DNA from: Streptomyces gossypii
GTDB lineage: Bacteria > Actinomycetota > Actinomycetes > Streptomycetales > Streptomycetaceae
Assembly: GCF_025165795.1 (NCBI RefSeq)
Contig: NZ_JAJAGO010000004.1
Location: 372,001-436,000, forward strand
Direction of reading: 5' to 3'
DNA: 64,000 nt
The position numbers were made by a program, and so were the translations under genes. This document shows positions 48,618-57,320 of the stretch, piece by piece (positions within the stretch are counted from its first letter, which is position 1; each line of letters starts with the position of its first letter). The notes beneath the pieces were generated by a model. The model did not search any database and was not told the origin of the DNA. It was given only the letters and a program-made list of their open reading frames with translations.

Positions 48618-51600
48618 TCAGTCCTCGGCCTGAGCCGAGACGGACGGCCCCGACTGGGTGTCGGCGGCGGCGGTCTGCTTGGCCGCCGCCTTCTTCGTGC
48701 CCGTCTTCGCCGCCGTCTTCTTCGCGGCGGCCTTCTTCGCCGGTGCCTTCTTCGTGGCAGCCGTCTTGGCCGTCGCCTTCGCCGCCTTCTTGGCCGGGGC
48801 CTTCTTCGCCGACGCCGACTTGGCCGACGCCTTCTTCCCGGCCGCCTTCTTGGCCGGTTCGGGCTCCGGCTCCGCCTCCGCGGCGGCCGTCGGCTCCTCG
48901 CCGCCAGCACCGGAGGTGGTGGTGATCACCGTGGCCGCGGCCTCGTCCGCCGAGGCGGGCGAACCGGCCGGGGCCGATGCCGTACGCGTGGCACGCCGCC
49001 GGGTACGCGCGGGTGCCGACGGGACCACCTCTTCGGGGGCGGGCTCGGCCGGTGCGGCGGGCTCGGTGACAGCCTCCGCCGCCGCATCCGTCGGCGCCTC
49101 CGCCGATGCGACCACGATCGCGGCGGCGTCGTCCGCCGCCTTCGGAGCCCCGGCGGGCGCGGTCGCCTTACGGGTCGCGCGGCGGCGCGGCCTTCCGGCA
49201 CCGGTGGGCGCCGTCTCAGCGGCCGGCTCGGGCACGGACACCACGGGCTCGGCGGGCTCGGCGGGCTCGGCGGGCTGAGTGGGCGCGGAGGCCGCGTCCC
49301 TCGTGCCGTTCGTCCCACTCGACACCACGGTCACGCCGGTGTCCTCCGCCGTCTTGGGCGCACCCGCAGGGGCACTCGCCTTCCGCCCTGCGCGGCGGCG
49401 CGTACGGCCTCCGCCCGTGCTCTCCCTGTCCGCAAGCTCCGGCTCAGGCCGGGGCTCGGCCTCGGGCTGCGACGGCTGCGCCTCCGGCCCCGGCAGGGTC
49501 GCGGCTTCCTCCGGCACCGCCGGTCCGGCGGGAGCGGACGCACGGCGGCTCACCCGGCGCCGCGAGCGCGGCTGTGCGCGCTCCGGCTCCGGCTGCGCCT
49601 CCGGCTCACGCTCCGCCGCGGGCACCTCGACCTCAACGGCAGCAGCAGCGGCACCCGCACCCGCGTCCACGGCGGCGGGCTCCTCGGCCGGGGCAGTGGT
49701 GGCCGGTGAACCCTGTGGCGCACCCGCCCTGCGCGAACCGCGGCGGCGCGGGCGGCCGCCGCGCGCGGCGGACTCCGCCTCTGCCGCGCTGCTGAACAGG
49801 TCCTCGTCCGGTACGAAGTCCGGCTCCGGCAGCGCTCGCGGCTCGGCGATCTCCGCCTCGACCTCGGCGGCCGTCTCCGTCTCCACCTCGGCGGCAGCCT
49901 GCTCGGCTTCCGCCGGGACGCCCTGGGCGCCGTTCTTCTGCTTCCGCTTCGCCTTCTTGCCGCCACCGACGGCGACAGCTCCGCCGCCTCCGCTCATGGC
50001 AGCCTGCGCCTGCTCCATGTGCACGATCACGCCACGGCCGTTGCAGTGCACACAGGGCTCGGAGAAGGACTCCAGCAGACCCTGTCCGACCCGCTTTCGG
50101 GTCATCTGCACCAGGCCCAGCGACGTGACCTCGGCGACCTGGTGCTTCGTACGGTCGCGGCCCAGGCTCTCCAGCAGCCGCCGCAGCACGAGGTCGCGGT
50201 TGGACTCCAGCACCATGTCGATGAAGTCGATCACGATGATGCCGCCCAGGTCGCGCAGCCGCAGCTGGCGGACGATCTCCTCGGCGGCCTCCAGGTTGTT
50301 CCTGGTGACGGTCTCCTCGAGGTTGCCGCCCTGGCCGGTGAACTTGCCGGTGTTGACGTCGACGACGATCATCGCCTCGGTCCGGTCGATCACCAGCGAA
50401 CCGCCGCTGGGCAGCCAGACCTTCCGGTCCAGCGCCTTCATCAGCTGCTCGTCGATCCGGTAGGTGGCGAAGACGTCGACTTCGGAGGTCCACTTCTGGA
50501 GCCTGCCGACGAGGTCGGGTGCCACGTGCGACACATAGCCCCGGATCGTCTCCCACGCCTGCTCACCGCTGACGATGACCTTGGAGAAGTCCTCGTTGAA
50601 GATGTCGCGGACGACGCGCACGGTCATGTCCGGCTCGCCGTACAGCAGTGTGGGCGCGTTGCCCTTCTCCGCCTTGTGGCGGATGTCCTCCCACTGCGCC
50701 TGGAGCCGCTCCACGTCACGCCGCAGCTCGTCCTCGCTGGCGCCCTCGGCGGCGGTGCGCACGATGACGCCCGCGTCCTCGGGGACGACCTTCTTGAGGA
50801 TCTGCTTGAGCCGCGAGCGCTCGGTGTCCGGAAGCTTGCGGCTGATGCCCGTCATCGAGCCCTCTGGCACGTAGACGAGGTAGCGGCCGGGCAGCGAGAC
50901 CTGGCTGGTGAGCCGGGCGCCCTTGTGCCCCATCGGATCCTTGGTGACCTGGACCAGCACGGACTGGCCGGACTTCAGCGCGGTCTCGATCCGGCGCGGC
51001 CCGTGGGCCAGGCCGAGCGCCTCGAAGTTCACCTCGCCCGCGTACAGCACCGCGTTGCGTCCCTTGCCGATGTCGACGAAGGCTGCCTCCATCGACGGCA
51101 GGACGTTCTGCACCTTGCCGAGATAGACATTGCCGACGTACGAGGTCGACTGCTCCTTGTTCACGAAGTGCTCGACGAGGACGTCGTCCTCCAGCACCCC
51201 GATCTGGGTACGGTCGCCGTTCTCCCGGACGACCATCACCCGCTCGACCGCCTCGCGGCGGGCCAGGAACTCGGCCTCGGTGATGATCGGGACGCGGCGG
51301 CGCCCCTGCTCGCGACCCTCTCGGCGGCGCTGCTTCTTGGCCTCCAGCCGCGTCGAGCCCTTGATGGACTGCACCTCGTCGGAGGGCTCGCCGTCCTTGT
51401 CCCGGTCCTTCTTCTTGCGCGGCTCACGGATCTTGACGACCGTGCGCTCCGGATCGTCCTGCTCGGCCGGGGCGGCGCCGTCGGCACCACCGTCACCACT
51501 GCGGCGGCGACGGCGACGGCGACGACGGGAGCTGCTGGAGCCGCCGGCCGACGACTCGTCGTCCTCGTCTCCCTGCTCGTCCGCGCCACCGGAGCGCTCC

Positions 51601-52877
51601 GCCTCGGCTTCGGCGTCCTCGGGGCCGTTCTCCTCCGGGGTCTCGTCCGCGCCCTCGGCGGCCTCGCCGCGCCTGCGGCGACGGCCGCCCCGGCGGCGAC
51701 GGCGCGAGGGGCGGTCCCCGGCGTCCTCTCCGGAGCCCTCGGTGCCCTCGGTGCCTTCGGCGCTCTCCGCGCCGTCCGTGATCTCGGGGCTCTCGCTCCC
51801 GGCACCGGACACCTGCTCGGCCTGGACGGGCTCGCGGGTCTCCTCAACCTCGGCACGGCGGCGACGGCGTCGCTTCGCCGGGGCGGGCTCGGGAGCCTCG
51901 AACTCCTCTTCTTCCAGCTCCTCGTCCTCCGCGCTGCCCTCCGCCGCTGCCGCGGCGGCGCTCTGCGGGGTCTGGAACATCGGTTCGGTGAAGACCGGGG
52001 CCTGGAACACGGCCACCGGCGGGATCGTACGGGCCGTCCCGCCCGCGCCCTTGCGGGAGGCGCGGCGCGTGCCGCCGGAGGTGTCCTCCGACGTGGCCGG
52101 GGCCTCGGCGACCGGCGTCTCCTCGGGAGCGGCGGCTGCCGTACGGGAGGAGCGGCGGCGCGTGCGGCCCGCGGCGGGCGGCGCGGCGGCGGGCTCAGGC
52201 TCGCTGCCGGACTCGGCCGCGACCGCGGCGGACGCGGAGGGAGCGGCCACCGCCTCGGGCGCGGCCTCCTCGGTGACCGCCGTCACGGGCGCGGTCGCCT
52301 TGCGGGAGGCGCGACGCCGCGTACGGGGTGCGGCTTCCGGCTCCTCCGGGGTGGAGGGGCTGTCCTGGGCCCCCGCGGCGTCCTCACTCTGCGCGGGTGC
52401 GGCAGCGGGCGCGGCGGCCTTGGCCGTGGCCCTGCGCCGGGTACGGGCGGGCGGCGCGGCCTCCTCGGCGGGCGCTTCGACAGGCGCCTCGGCGGCGGGC
52501 GCAGCCTCGCCGGCCGACGGCGGCTGCGGCGCTCCCGCCGGGGCGGAGGCGCGGCGCCGCGCACGACGCTGCGTCGCGGGCTTCGCGGACGCGTCTTCCG
52601 GCGGCTGCTCCGCCGAGCCGGACGCGGTCTCTTGGACGGCGGTCTCTTGAACAGCGCGCCCCGCAGCAGCAGGGTCCGCAGCCGCAGTCTCCTGAGCGGC
52701 GGGCTCCGCGGCGGCCGTGGCCGCGGGGGGCCCGGCCGGGCGGGACGCGGCCCGCCGCCTGCGCGGCGGCAGGGTGCCGCTGGGTGTGGTGCCCTCGGCT
52801 GTTCTGCCTGCCGGCTGCGGGGTCGTCGCGTTGTTCTCAGTGCTCTCCGCGGGTGCGGAGTCGTTGGGCTCGAGCAT
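48618..52877 (-). CDS. rne: ribonuclease E/G, long actinobacterial form
   Basis: 1419 residues. The catalytic core lies in the middle (about 545-945): S1 domain YVGNVYLGKVQNVLPSMEAA, the DNase I-like site with catalytic Asp in VVDVNTGKF and IVIDFIDM, and the zinc-link CVHCNGRG. Both flanks, about 540 residues N-terminal and 470 C-terminal, are Ala/Pro/Glu/Arg-rich. They carry recurring RTRRRA(T/S)RKA(S/T)AP units, and a Lys/Ala histone-like tail (AKKAPAKKAA). The core cleaves single-stranded RNA; the arms probably recruit RNA and degradosome partners, as known for Streptomyces RNase E. Start ATG at 52875-52877. Confidence 0.95.
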   Translation of the reverse strand: MLEPNDSAPAESTENNATTPQPAGRTAEGTTPSGTLPPRRRRAASRPAGPPAATAAAEPAAQETAAADPAAAGRAVQETAVQETASGSAEQPPEDASAKPATQRRARRRASAPAGAPQPPSAGEAAPAAEAPVEAPAEEAAPPARTRRRATAKAAAPAAAPAQSEDAAGAQDSPSTPEEPEAAPRTRRRASRKATAPVTAVTEEAAPEAVAAPSASAAVAAESGSEPEPAAAPPAAGRTRRRSSRTAAAAPEETPVAEAPATSEDTSGGTRRASRKGAGGTARTIPPVAVFQAPVFTEPMFQTPQSAAAAAAEGSAEDEELEEEEFEAPEPAPAKRRRRRRAEVEETREPVQAEQVSGAGSESPEITDGAESAEGTEGTEGSGEDAGDRPSRRRRRGGRRRRRGEAAEGADETPEENGPEDAEAEAERSGGADEQGDEDDESSAGGSSSSRRRRRRRRRSGDGGADGAAPAEQDDPERTVVKIREPRKKKDRDKDGEPSDEVQSIKGSTRLEAKKQRRREGREQGRRRVPIITEAEFLARREAVERVMVVRENGDRTQIGVLEDDVLVEHFVNKEQSTSYVGNVYLGKVQNVLPSMEAAFVDIGKGRNAVLYAGEVNFEALGLAHGPRRIETALKSGQSVLVQVTKDPMGHKGARLTSQVSLPGRYLVYVPEGSMTGISRKLPDTERSRLKQILKKVVPEDAGVIVRTAAEGASEDELRRDVERLQAQWEDIRHKAEKGNAPTLLYGEPDMTVRVVRDIFNEDFSKVIVSGEQAWETIRGYVSHVAPDLVGRLQKWTSEVDVFATYRIDEQLMKALDRKVWLPSGGSLVIDRTEAMIVVDVNTGKFTGQGGNLEETVTRNNLEAAEEIVRQLRLRDLGGIIVIDFIDMVLESNRDLVLRRLLESLGRDRTKHQVAEVTSLGLVQMTRKRVGQGLLESFSEPCVHCNGRGVIVHMEQAQAAMSGGGGAVAVGGGKKAKRKQKNGAQGVPAEAEQAAAEVETETAAEVEAEIAEPRALPEPDFVPDEDLFSSAAEAESAARGGRPRRRGSRRAGAPQGSPATTAPAEEPAAVDAGAGAAAAAVEVEVPAAEREPEAQPEPERAQPRSRRRVSRRASAPAGPAVPEEAATLPGPEAQPSQPEAEPRPEPELADRESTGGGRTRRRAGRKASAPAGAPKTAEDTGVTVVSSGTNGTRDAASAPTQPAEPAEPAEPVVSVPEPAAETAPTGAGRPRRRATRKATAPAGAPKAADDAAAIVVASAEAPTDAAAEAVTEPAAPAEPAPEEVVPSAPARTRRRATRTASAPAGSPASADEAAATVITTTSGAGGEEPTAAAEAEPEPEPAKKAAGKKASAKSASAKKAPAKKAAKATAKTAATKKAPAKKAAAKKTAAKTGTKKAAAKQTAAADTQSGPSVSAQAED

Positions 52878-53117
52878 GCGGGCGGTTCTCCCGTCACGCT
52901 CCCGGGCGCCGCGCCGGTGTCCGGTCGTGGCCCGCGTGATGTGCGCGGGCCGGTGCCGGGGCGCGGGCGCCGCACGGGAGCTGTTGTGTCACTCGCCGGT
53001 TCCGTCCCGTCGGGCTCGGCTACGGCGAAAGTCTTCTGGTCAGTGCACTCGCCTGCCGGACAACGGCCCGGGTGGCTCCCTGGCCCGTACATCGGCGGCG
53101 GCGCGTCGACGGCGCTC

Positions 53118-53933
53118 CTACGCGGTGACTGCCCCAGATTTCTCGGGGGCGACCCCACTCGGCGCCGTCGCAACGTGGGATGCGTCGCGGTCGGGCGCGA
53201 ACGGGTCGAGCACCGTGCCGGACTCCTCATCGAGCGGCCCCTGCGCCAGCCTGGTCACCCCTGCGGGGACCGGCGGCGCCAGGTCGGCCGTTGCTCGGAG
53301 GCCGGAAAGGACGTCGTCGGGTCGCACGGCAGGTGTCAGATGCCGTACCACCAGGCGCAGTATCGCACAGGCAGCGTCTCCCGGCCTATCGCCCGCTTCC
53401 TCGCCCACCTCCAGCGAGGCGACCGCGGCGCGTGCGTCGAAGGTGCGGATGCCCTTCTTCGTCTGCCGCCTGACCTCGATGGACTCGGCCGCCAGGAACG
53501 CCGCAGCGGCCGCCTCGGCCTCCTCGGGGGACACTCCGTCCAGCCGCAACCGCCAGGCGGACGCCTGAAGGCGGTCGGCGAAGTCGGAGCTGCGCGCCTC
53601 GACCGCGTCGATGATGTCGAGGCCCGTCGGCATGTACTCATCGAGCATGGCGCAGAGCCCGGCGGGGTCGCGTTGCGCGGTGAGGGCGATCTCCAGATAT
53701 TCGGCCTCGCTGCCGGTGCCGGTGGGGGCGGCGTTCGCGTACGAGACCTTCGGGTGCGGACTGAAGCCCGCCGAGTACGCCATGGGCACCCCGGCCCGGC
53801 GCAGCGCCCGTTCGAAGGCGCGCTGGAAATCACGATGACTGGTGAACCGGAGGCGGCCGCGCTTGGTGTAGCGCAGACGAATGCGCTGCACCGCGGGTGC
53901 GGGCGGCGGGCCTTCGGGCTGTCGCTTGCCCAG
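53118..53933 (-). CDS. TIGR03936/DUF2344 protein (radical-SAM-linked)
   Basis: About 271 residues. Core: QRIRLRYTKRGRLRFTSHRD, then PMAYSAGFSPHPKVSYANAA and SEAEYLEIAL. This family accompanies a B12-type radical SAM protein (TIGR03960), not seen here. The start is unclear. A GTG at 53891 lacks a ribosome-binding site, whereas a CTG at 53931-53933 has a perfect GAGGAG 7 nt upstream and precedes the natural-looking GKRQPEGPPPAPAVQ. The frame stays open to a GTG at 54095, but that part looks non-coding. Confidence 0.82.
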   Translation of the reverse strand: MGKRQPEGPPPAPAVQRIRLRYTKRGRLRFTSHRDFQRAFERALRRAGVPMAYSAGFSPHPKVSYANAAPTGTGSEAEYLEIALTAQRDPAGLCAMLDEYMPTGLDIIDAVEARSSDFADRLQASAWRLRLDGVSPEEAEAAAAAFLAAESIEVRRQTKKGIRTFDARAAVASLEVGEEAGDRPGDAACAILRLVVRHLTPAVRPDDVLSGLRATADLAPPVPAGVTRLAQGPLDEESGTVLDPFAPDRDASHVATAPSGVAPEKSGAVTA

Positions 53934-54091
53934 TGGTTCTCTCCTCGGTGCAGGGCGGCACACCAGGCCACCCTTGGTGTACAGGTGCCGCTCGGCGCCG
54001 CGCGCATGGTGTGCCCGGCAGCCGGCAGGGGCGGATCGCCACACTCCGCGGAAGCGATGATGCGGTGATCCTGTTTCCAGGGTACGCCGGG

Positions 54092-55384
54092 TCACCGTGA
54101 CAGGCCGTCGCGCTCCTTCTCCGGGGTGCTACCGAAAAGGGCGCGGCGTATCTCGGCCCGCGTCTGCCGTGCGGACCGGCGAGCGGCTCCGATCGCCGCC
54201 CGGACGGCCCGCCCCGCCTCCCGTACGGCCTGCGCGACGGGGCGCCACAGGTTGTCGCGTACGCCACGCCCGACGGGGCGCACGGCGTGCTGCCAGACCC
54301 ACACCACGGGGGCGACGAAGATCCACCGCAGCATTCGTCCGAGGAAGCCGAAGACGACCCGCGACACGTGGCCCGCGGCGCGCCAGGCGTGCTGGACGGC
54401 ATGCCCGATCTCACGTGCGACGACGGCGAGGGCGCGCCCGAGCGGCGTCAGGACGAAGCGGTACAGGGCCGTGATCGGCACCACGAACAGCATCCGGCCC
54501 AGCCATGCAAGCGCCGTACCGACAGCGCGCACGGCGGCGGCGACGCCGCGCCCGACCGGTGCCAGCACATAGCGCCACAGCGCCACCCACGGCCACACGA
54601 ACAACGCCTTGCCCAACCACACCAGCGCCACCCCGAGCGGGGTGAGCACCCAGCGGTAGAACCACCGCGCGGGGACCACCAGCAGCCAGTGGCCCAGCCA
54701 GCCCAGACCCGCGCCGACCGCCCGTACGACGGCGGCGATGCCGTGGCCCAGCGGGGTCAGCAGGGCCCGGTAGAACCACCGCGCGGGGACCACCAGCAGC
54801 CAGTGGCCCAGCCAGCCAAGACTCGCGCCGACGCCCCGCACCAGCGCGACGACCCCGCGCCCCACCGGCGCCAGCACATAGCGCCACAGCGCCACCCACG
54901 GCCACACGAACAACGCCTTGCCCAACCACACCAGCGCCACCCCGACCCCACGACCCACCGGCGCGAGGACCCGGCGCCAGACCCAGGCGAGCGGTTCGGC
55001 GACGAGGACCCGCCACAGGGTGCCGACGGCGCGCGCGAACGGCTGCCACAGGACCCGGTTCAGCAGCCTGCCGCAGGCGACGAGGGCGTCCCAGGCCATC
55101 CGTACGGGGAGGACCAGCAGCAGCACCACGATCCGCACCGGCAGCCGGACGGCGACCGCGAGACACCCCTCGGCCTCCCGAGAGGGCGCGGCAGGATGGG
55201 AGGCCGTGGGCAGCGAGGTCTCCGGGGCGCGCTCGCGGTCGACACTGCCGCCGGTGCCGGCGGTGTCGGCGGTGCCCGGGTGAGCGGCGCTGTCCGCCTG
55301 CTTCACCAGCGAAGTCGCGCCGTGCCTCGGTTGGTAGGGGCTCATGTGCACTGTGACGTTCCGATCGTCTCCGCTGGTTGCCAC
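54092..55384 (-). CDS. internally repetitive membrane protein
   Basis: Up to 430 residues from the GTG at 55384; the ATG at 55345 is an alternative. After ~75 polar residues come eight or so Trp/Arg-rich amphipathic repeats of about 30-36 residues. Examples are WLGKALFVWPWVALWRYVLA-PVGRGV and WLGHWLLVVPARWFYR-(A/W)LLTPLG. Two blocks are near-perfect duplicates. Each repeat pairs a hydrophobic Trp-rich helix with a conserved P-(V/L)-G-R/H turn. Tail is basic. No known domain recognised; probably lies along or in the membrane. 10 bp downstream of the kinase-FKBP gene, so one operon. Confidence 0.78.
   Translation of the reverse strand: MATSGDDRNVTVHMSPYQPRHGATSLVKQADSAAHPGTADTAGTGGSVDRERAPETSLPTASHPAAPSREAEGCLAVAVRLPVRIVVLLLVLPVRMAWDALVACGRLLNRVLWQPFARAVGTLWRVLVAEPLAWVWRRVLAPVGRGVGVALVWLGKALFVWPWVALWRYVLAPVGRGVVALVRGVGASLGWLGHWLLVVPARWFYRALLTPLGHGIAAVVRAVGAGLGWLGHWLLVVPARWFYRWVLTPLGVALVWLGKALFVWPWVALWRYVLAPVGRGVAAAVRAVGTALAWLGRMLFVVPITALYRFVLTPLGRALAVVAREIGHAVQHAWRAAGHVSRVVFGFLGRMLRWIFVAPVVWVWQHAVRPVGRGVRDNLWRPVAQAVREAGRAVRAAIGAARRSARQTRAEIRRALFGSTPEKERDGLSR
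54561..54945. repeat. tandem internal DNA repeats of the repetitive membrane protein
   Basis: A 76-bp segment at 54561-54636 recurs, apparently identical, at 54870-54945. A 50-bp segment at 54654-54703 recurs at 54768-54817. Identity at the DNA level, including third positions, implies recent duplication or gene conversion within the gene. Confidence 0.85.
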
Positions 55385-55394
55385 CGGACCCCGG

Positions 55395-57074
55395 TCAGTC
55401 GCCGACCTTCATGATGTCGACCACGAACAGCAGGGTGTCGTCCCCGCCGATGTCCTCCGAAGGCAGGCCCTTGCTGCCGTAGCCGAGCTTCGGCGGCACC
55501 GAGAACTGGACGCGGCTGCCGACCCGCTTGCCGATCAGCGCCTTGTCCCAGCCCGCGATGACCTTTCCCGCGCCGAGTTCGAAGACGCTGGGCTCGTTGC
55601 GTGTGAACGAGCTGTCGCGGACCCCGCTGTTGCCCCAGACCTGCATCAGATACTGGGTCTCGATGTGGTCGCCCGAGGCGACCTTGCGCCCGTCGCCCCG
55701 GATCAGGGTCCGGGCGTTCAGCTCCGTCGACGGCTTGTACATCGGAGTGTCGACCTCCGGCAGCTCACCGAACCCGGTGCCCGAGGTGATCGCGGGGAGA
55801 CTCCCGCCGGAGCGGCTCGGGTCCGGGCTGTCGCTCGGGTCGTCCAGGGCGTCGCTGTCCGTCCTGCCCTCACCCCGCGCACCCTCACCCTCGGCGCCTT
55901 CGCTCTCGCCACCCGGGCTCCGCGTGCCCCGCGCCCCCTGCGCTGCCCCCTCGTCACCAAGTGCCCATACCGCGGCGACGGCCCCGCCCCCGACGGCAAC
56001 GGCACCGGCGGCGGCAACGGCCAGCAGTGAGCGACGGGAGAGGCGCTTGCCCCCAGGGGCAGGGGACGGCGGCACAGGGGACGGCAGCACAGGGGACGGC
56101 GGGGCGGGCGGCATGCCGGGGGACGGCGGGGCGACAGCCGAAGGCGTGACGACAGGCGGAGACGCTGAGGCCGGGGGCGGCAGCAGGAAGTCGCCCGTGT
56201 CCTCGTGGCGGAGGTGCGGATACCCCGGCGCCGGGCTGATCCCGGGCGGCAGCCAGCGTCCCTCCGCCACGGTCGCGGGGACGGCGAACTCGGTGCGCAG
56301 CTGAGCCACCGTCGGACGCTCGGCCGCGTCCTTGGCCAGACACCGGGCGACCGCGCGGCGCAGCGACTCGGGCACCCCGTCGAGATCCGGGGCCTGCTCC
56401 ATCGTCCGGTAGATCATCGCGAACATGTCGCCGTCGCCGTACGGACCCCTGCCGGTGGCCGCGTAGACGAGCGTCGCGCCGAGCGCGTAGACGTCGGTGT
56501 GGGGGCCGACGTCGCCGCCGCGAAGCTGCTCCGGCGCCATGTAGCCGGGCGTGCCCGGCGACTGGCCCGTCCTGGTGATCTGGGACTGCTCCACGGAACG
56601 GGCGATGCCGAAGTCGATGACACGCGGGCCGTCGTCGGCCAGCAGGACGTTCGAGGGCTTCAGGTCCCGGTGGGTGAGACCGACGGCGTGGATCGCGGCG
56701 AGCGCCGTGGCGATGCCCGCCAGCAGCGCGCGCTGGGCGTCCTCCGGCAGCGGCCCGCGTTCGACGACCGCGGCGGTGACGGAGACACCCGGTATGTACT
56801 CGGTCGCCAGCCACGGCCGCCGCGCGTCCGGGTCGGCCTCCAGTACGGCGGCCGTGAAGCGGGCGTCCACACGGCGTGCGGCCTCGACCTCACGGGCGAA
56901 CCGGCGCCGGAACGCCACATCGTCCGACAACTCCGCGCGTGCCGCCTTGATGGCGGCCAGCCGGCCGTCCGGGGCCTGCCCGAGGAAGACCTCGCCCATG
57001 CCACCGCTGCCGAGCCGCCCCACCAGCCGGTAGGCACCGATCGATCCGGGATCGCCCGTCTCCATCGGTTTCAT
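55395..57074 (-). CDS. Ser/Thr protein kinase fused to an extracytoplasmic FKBP-type prolyl isomerase
   Basis: 559 residues; ATG at 57072-57074 with AAGGGGA 7 nt upstream. Kinase (about 12-270): GRLGSGGMGEVFLGQ, VAIK-type Lys in LAAIKAAR, HRDLKPSN, DFG and GTPGYMAPEQ. After a Pro/Ser linker comes one TM helix (about 352-372). The C-terminal ~110 residues are an FKBP domain: FELGAGKVIAGWDKALIGK, VQFSVPPKLGYGSKG, GGDDTLLFVVDIMKV, with the pocket Phe, Trp and Tyr kept. It is thus a receptor-like kinase with a prolyl isomerase outside. A G9 tract lies upstream (57089-57097). Confidence 0.92.
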   Translation of the reverse strand: MKPMETGDPGSIGAYRLVGRLGSGGMGEVFLGQAPDGRLAAIKAARAELSDDVAFRRRFAREVEAARRVDARFTAAVLEADPDARRPWLATEYIPGVSVTAAVVERGPLPEDAQRALLAGIATALAAIHAVGLTHRDLKPSNVLLADDGPRVIDFGIARSVEQSQITRTGQSPGTPGYMAPEQLRGGDVGPHTDVYALGATLVYAATGRGPYGDGDMFAMIYRTMEQAPDLDGVPESLRRAVARCLAKDAAERPTVAQLRTEFAVPATVAEGRWLPPGISPAPGYPHLRHEDTGDFLLPPPASASPPVVTPSAVAPPSPGMPPAPPSPVLPSPVPPSPAPGGKRLSRRSLLAVAAAGAVAVGGGAVAAVWALGDEGAAQGARGTRSPGGESEGAEGEGARGEGRTDSDALDDPSDSPDPSRSGGSLPAITSGTGFGELPEVDTPMYKPSTELNARTLIRGDGRKVASGDHIETQYLMQVWGNSGVRDSSFTRNEPSVFELGAGKVIAGWDKALIGKRVGSRVQFSVPPKLGYGSKGLPSEDIGGDDTLLFVVDIMKVGD

Positions 57075-57188
57075 GTACCGGTCCCCTTCCCCCCCCCGCA
57101 TACCGGTGCGCGAGCCTACCGGCCGGTGCCGAGGCGGCGCCGGTGGGGGCGTGGGCGGCAGGGCGGCCGAACCGCCCGGCAGCCGGGC

Positions 57189-57305
57189 TCACTTGCCCTG
57201 CCCGGGCCCTCCGACGACCGCCAACGGCAGCAACTTCCAGCCGGTGGGGCCGATCTGTATCTCGGTGTCCAACTGAGTACATATGGACACACGCCCAAAT
57301 CCAGG
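57189..57305 (-). pseudogene. displaced 3' end of a gene interrupted by the integrative element
   Basis: The minus-strand frame reads TQLDTEIQIGPTGWKLLPLA then VVGGPGQGK and a stop at 57189-57191. It is open upstream to about 57305, just before the integrase start, with no start codon. It resembles the ending SGKKLLPLTVTKDAPTSGHT at the right edge of the window (63933-64000), in the same orientation and phase. The simplest reading is that this was the original 3' end, cut off by insertion of the element. Confidence 0.6.
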
Positions 57306-57320
57306 CTTACGTTCGTAGGC

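Noticed and set aside
50019..54068. 1349-codon open frame antisense to rne and the TIGR03936 gene
   Set aside because: High-GC antisense frame of a repetitive gene; no domain, and rne on the other strand is unambiguous.
57229..57237. Nine-base direct repeat AGCAACTTC (also 63982-63990) as the attachment core
   Set aside because: It lies inside a homologous coding segment (KLLPL) and flanking differences are mostly third-position, so it may reflect shared ancestry of the gene ends rather than the crossover site.
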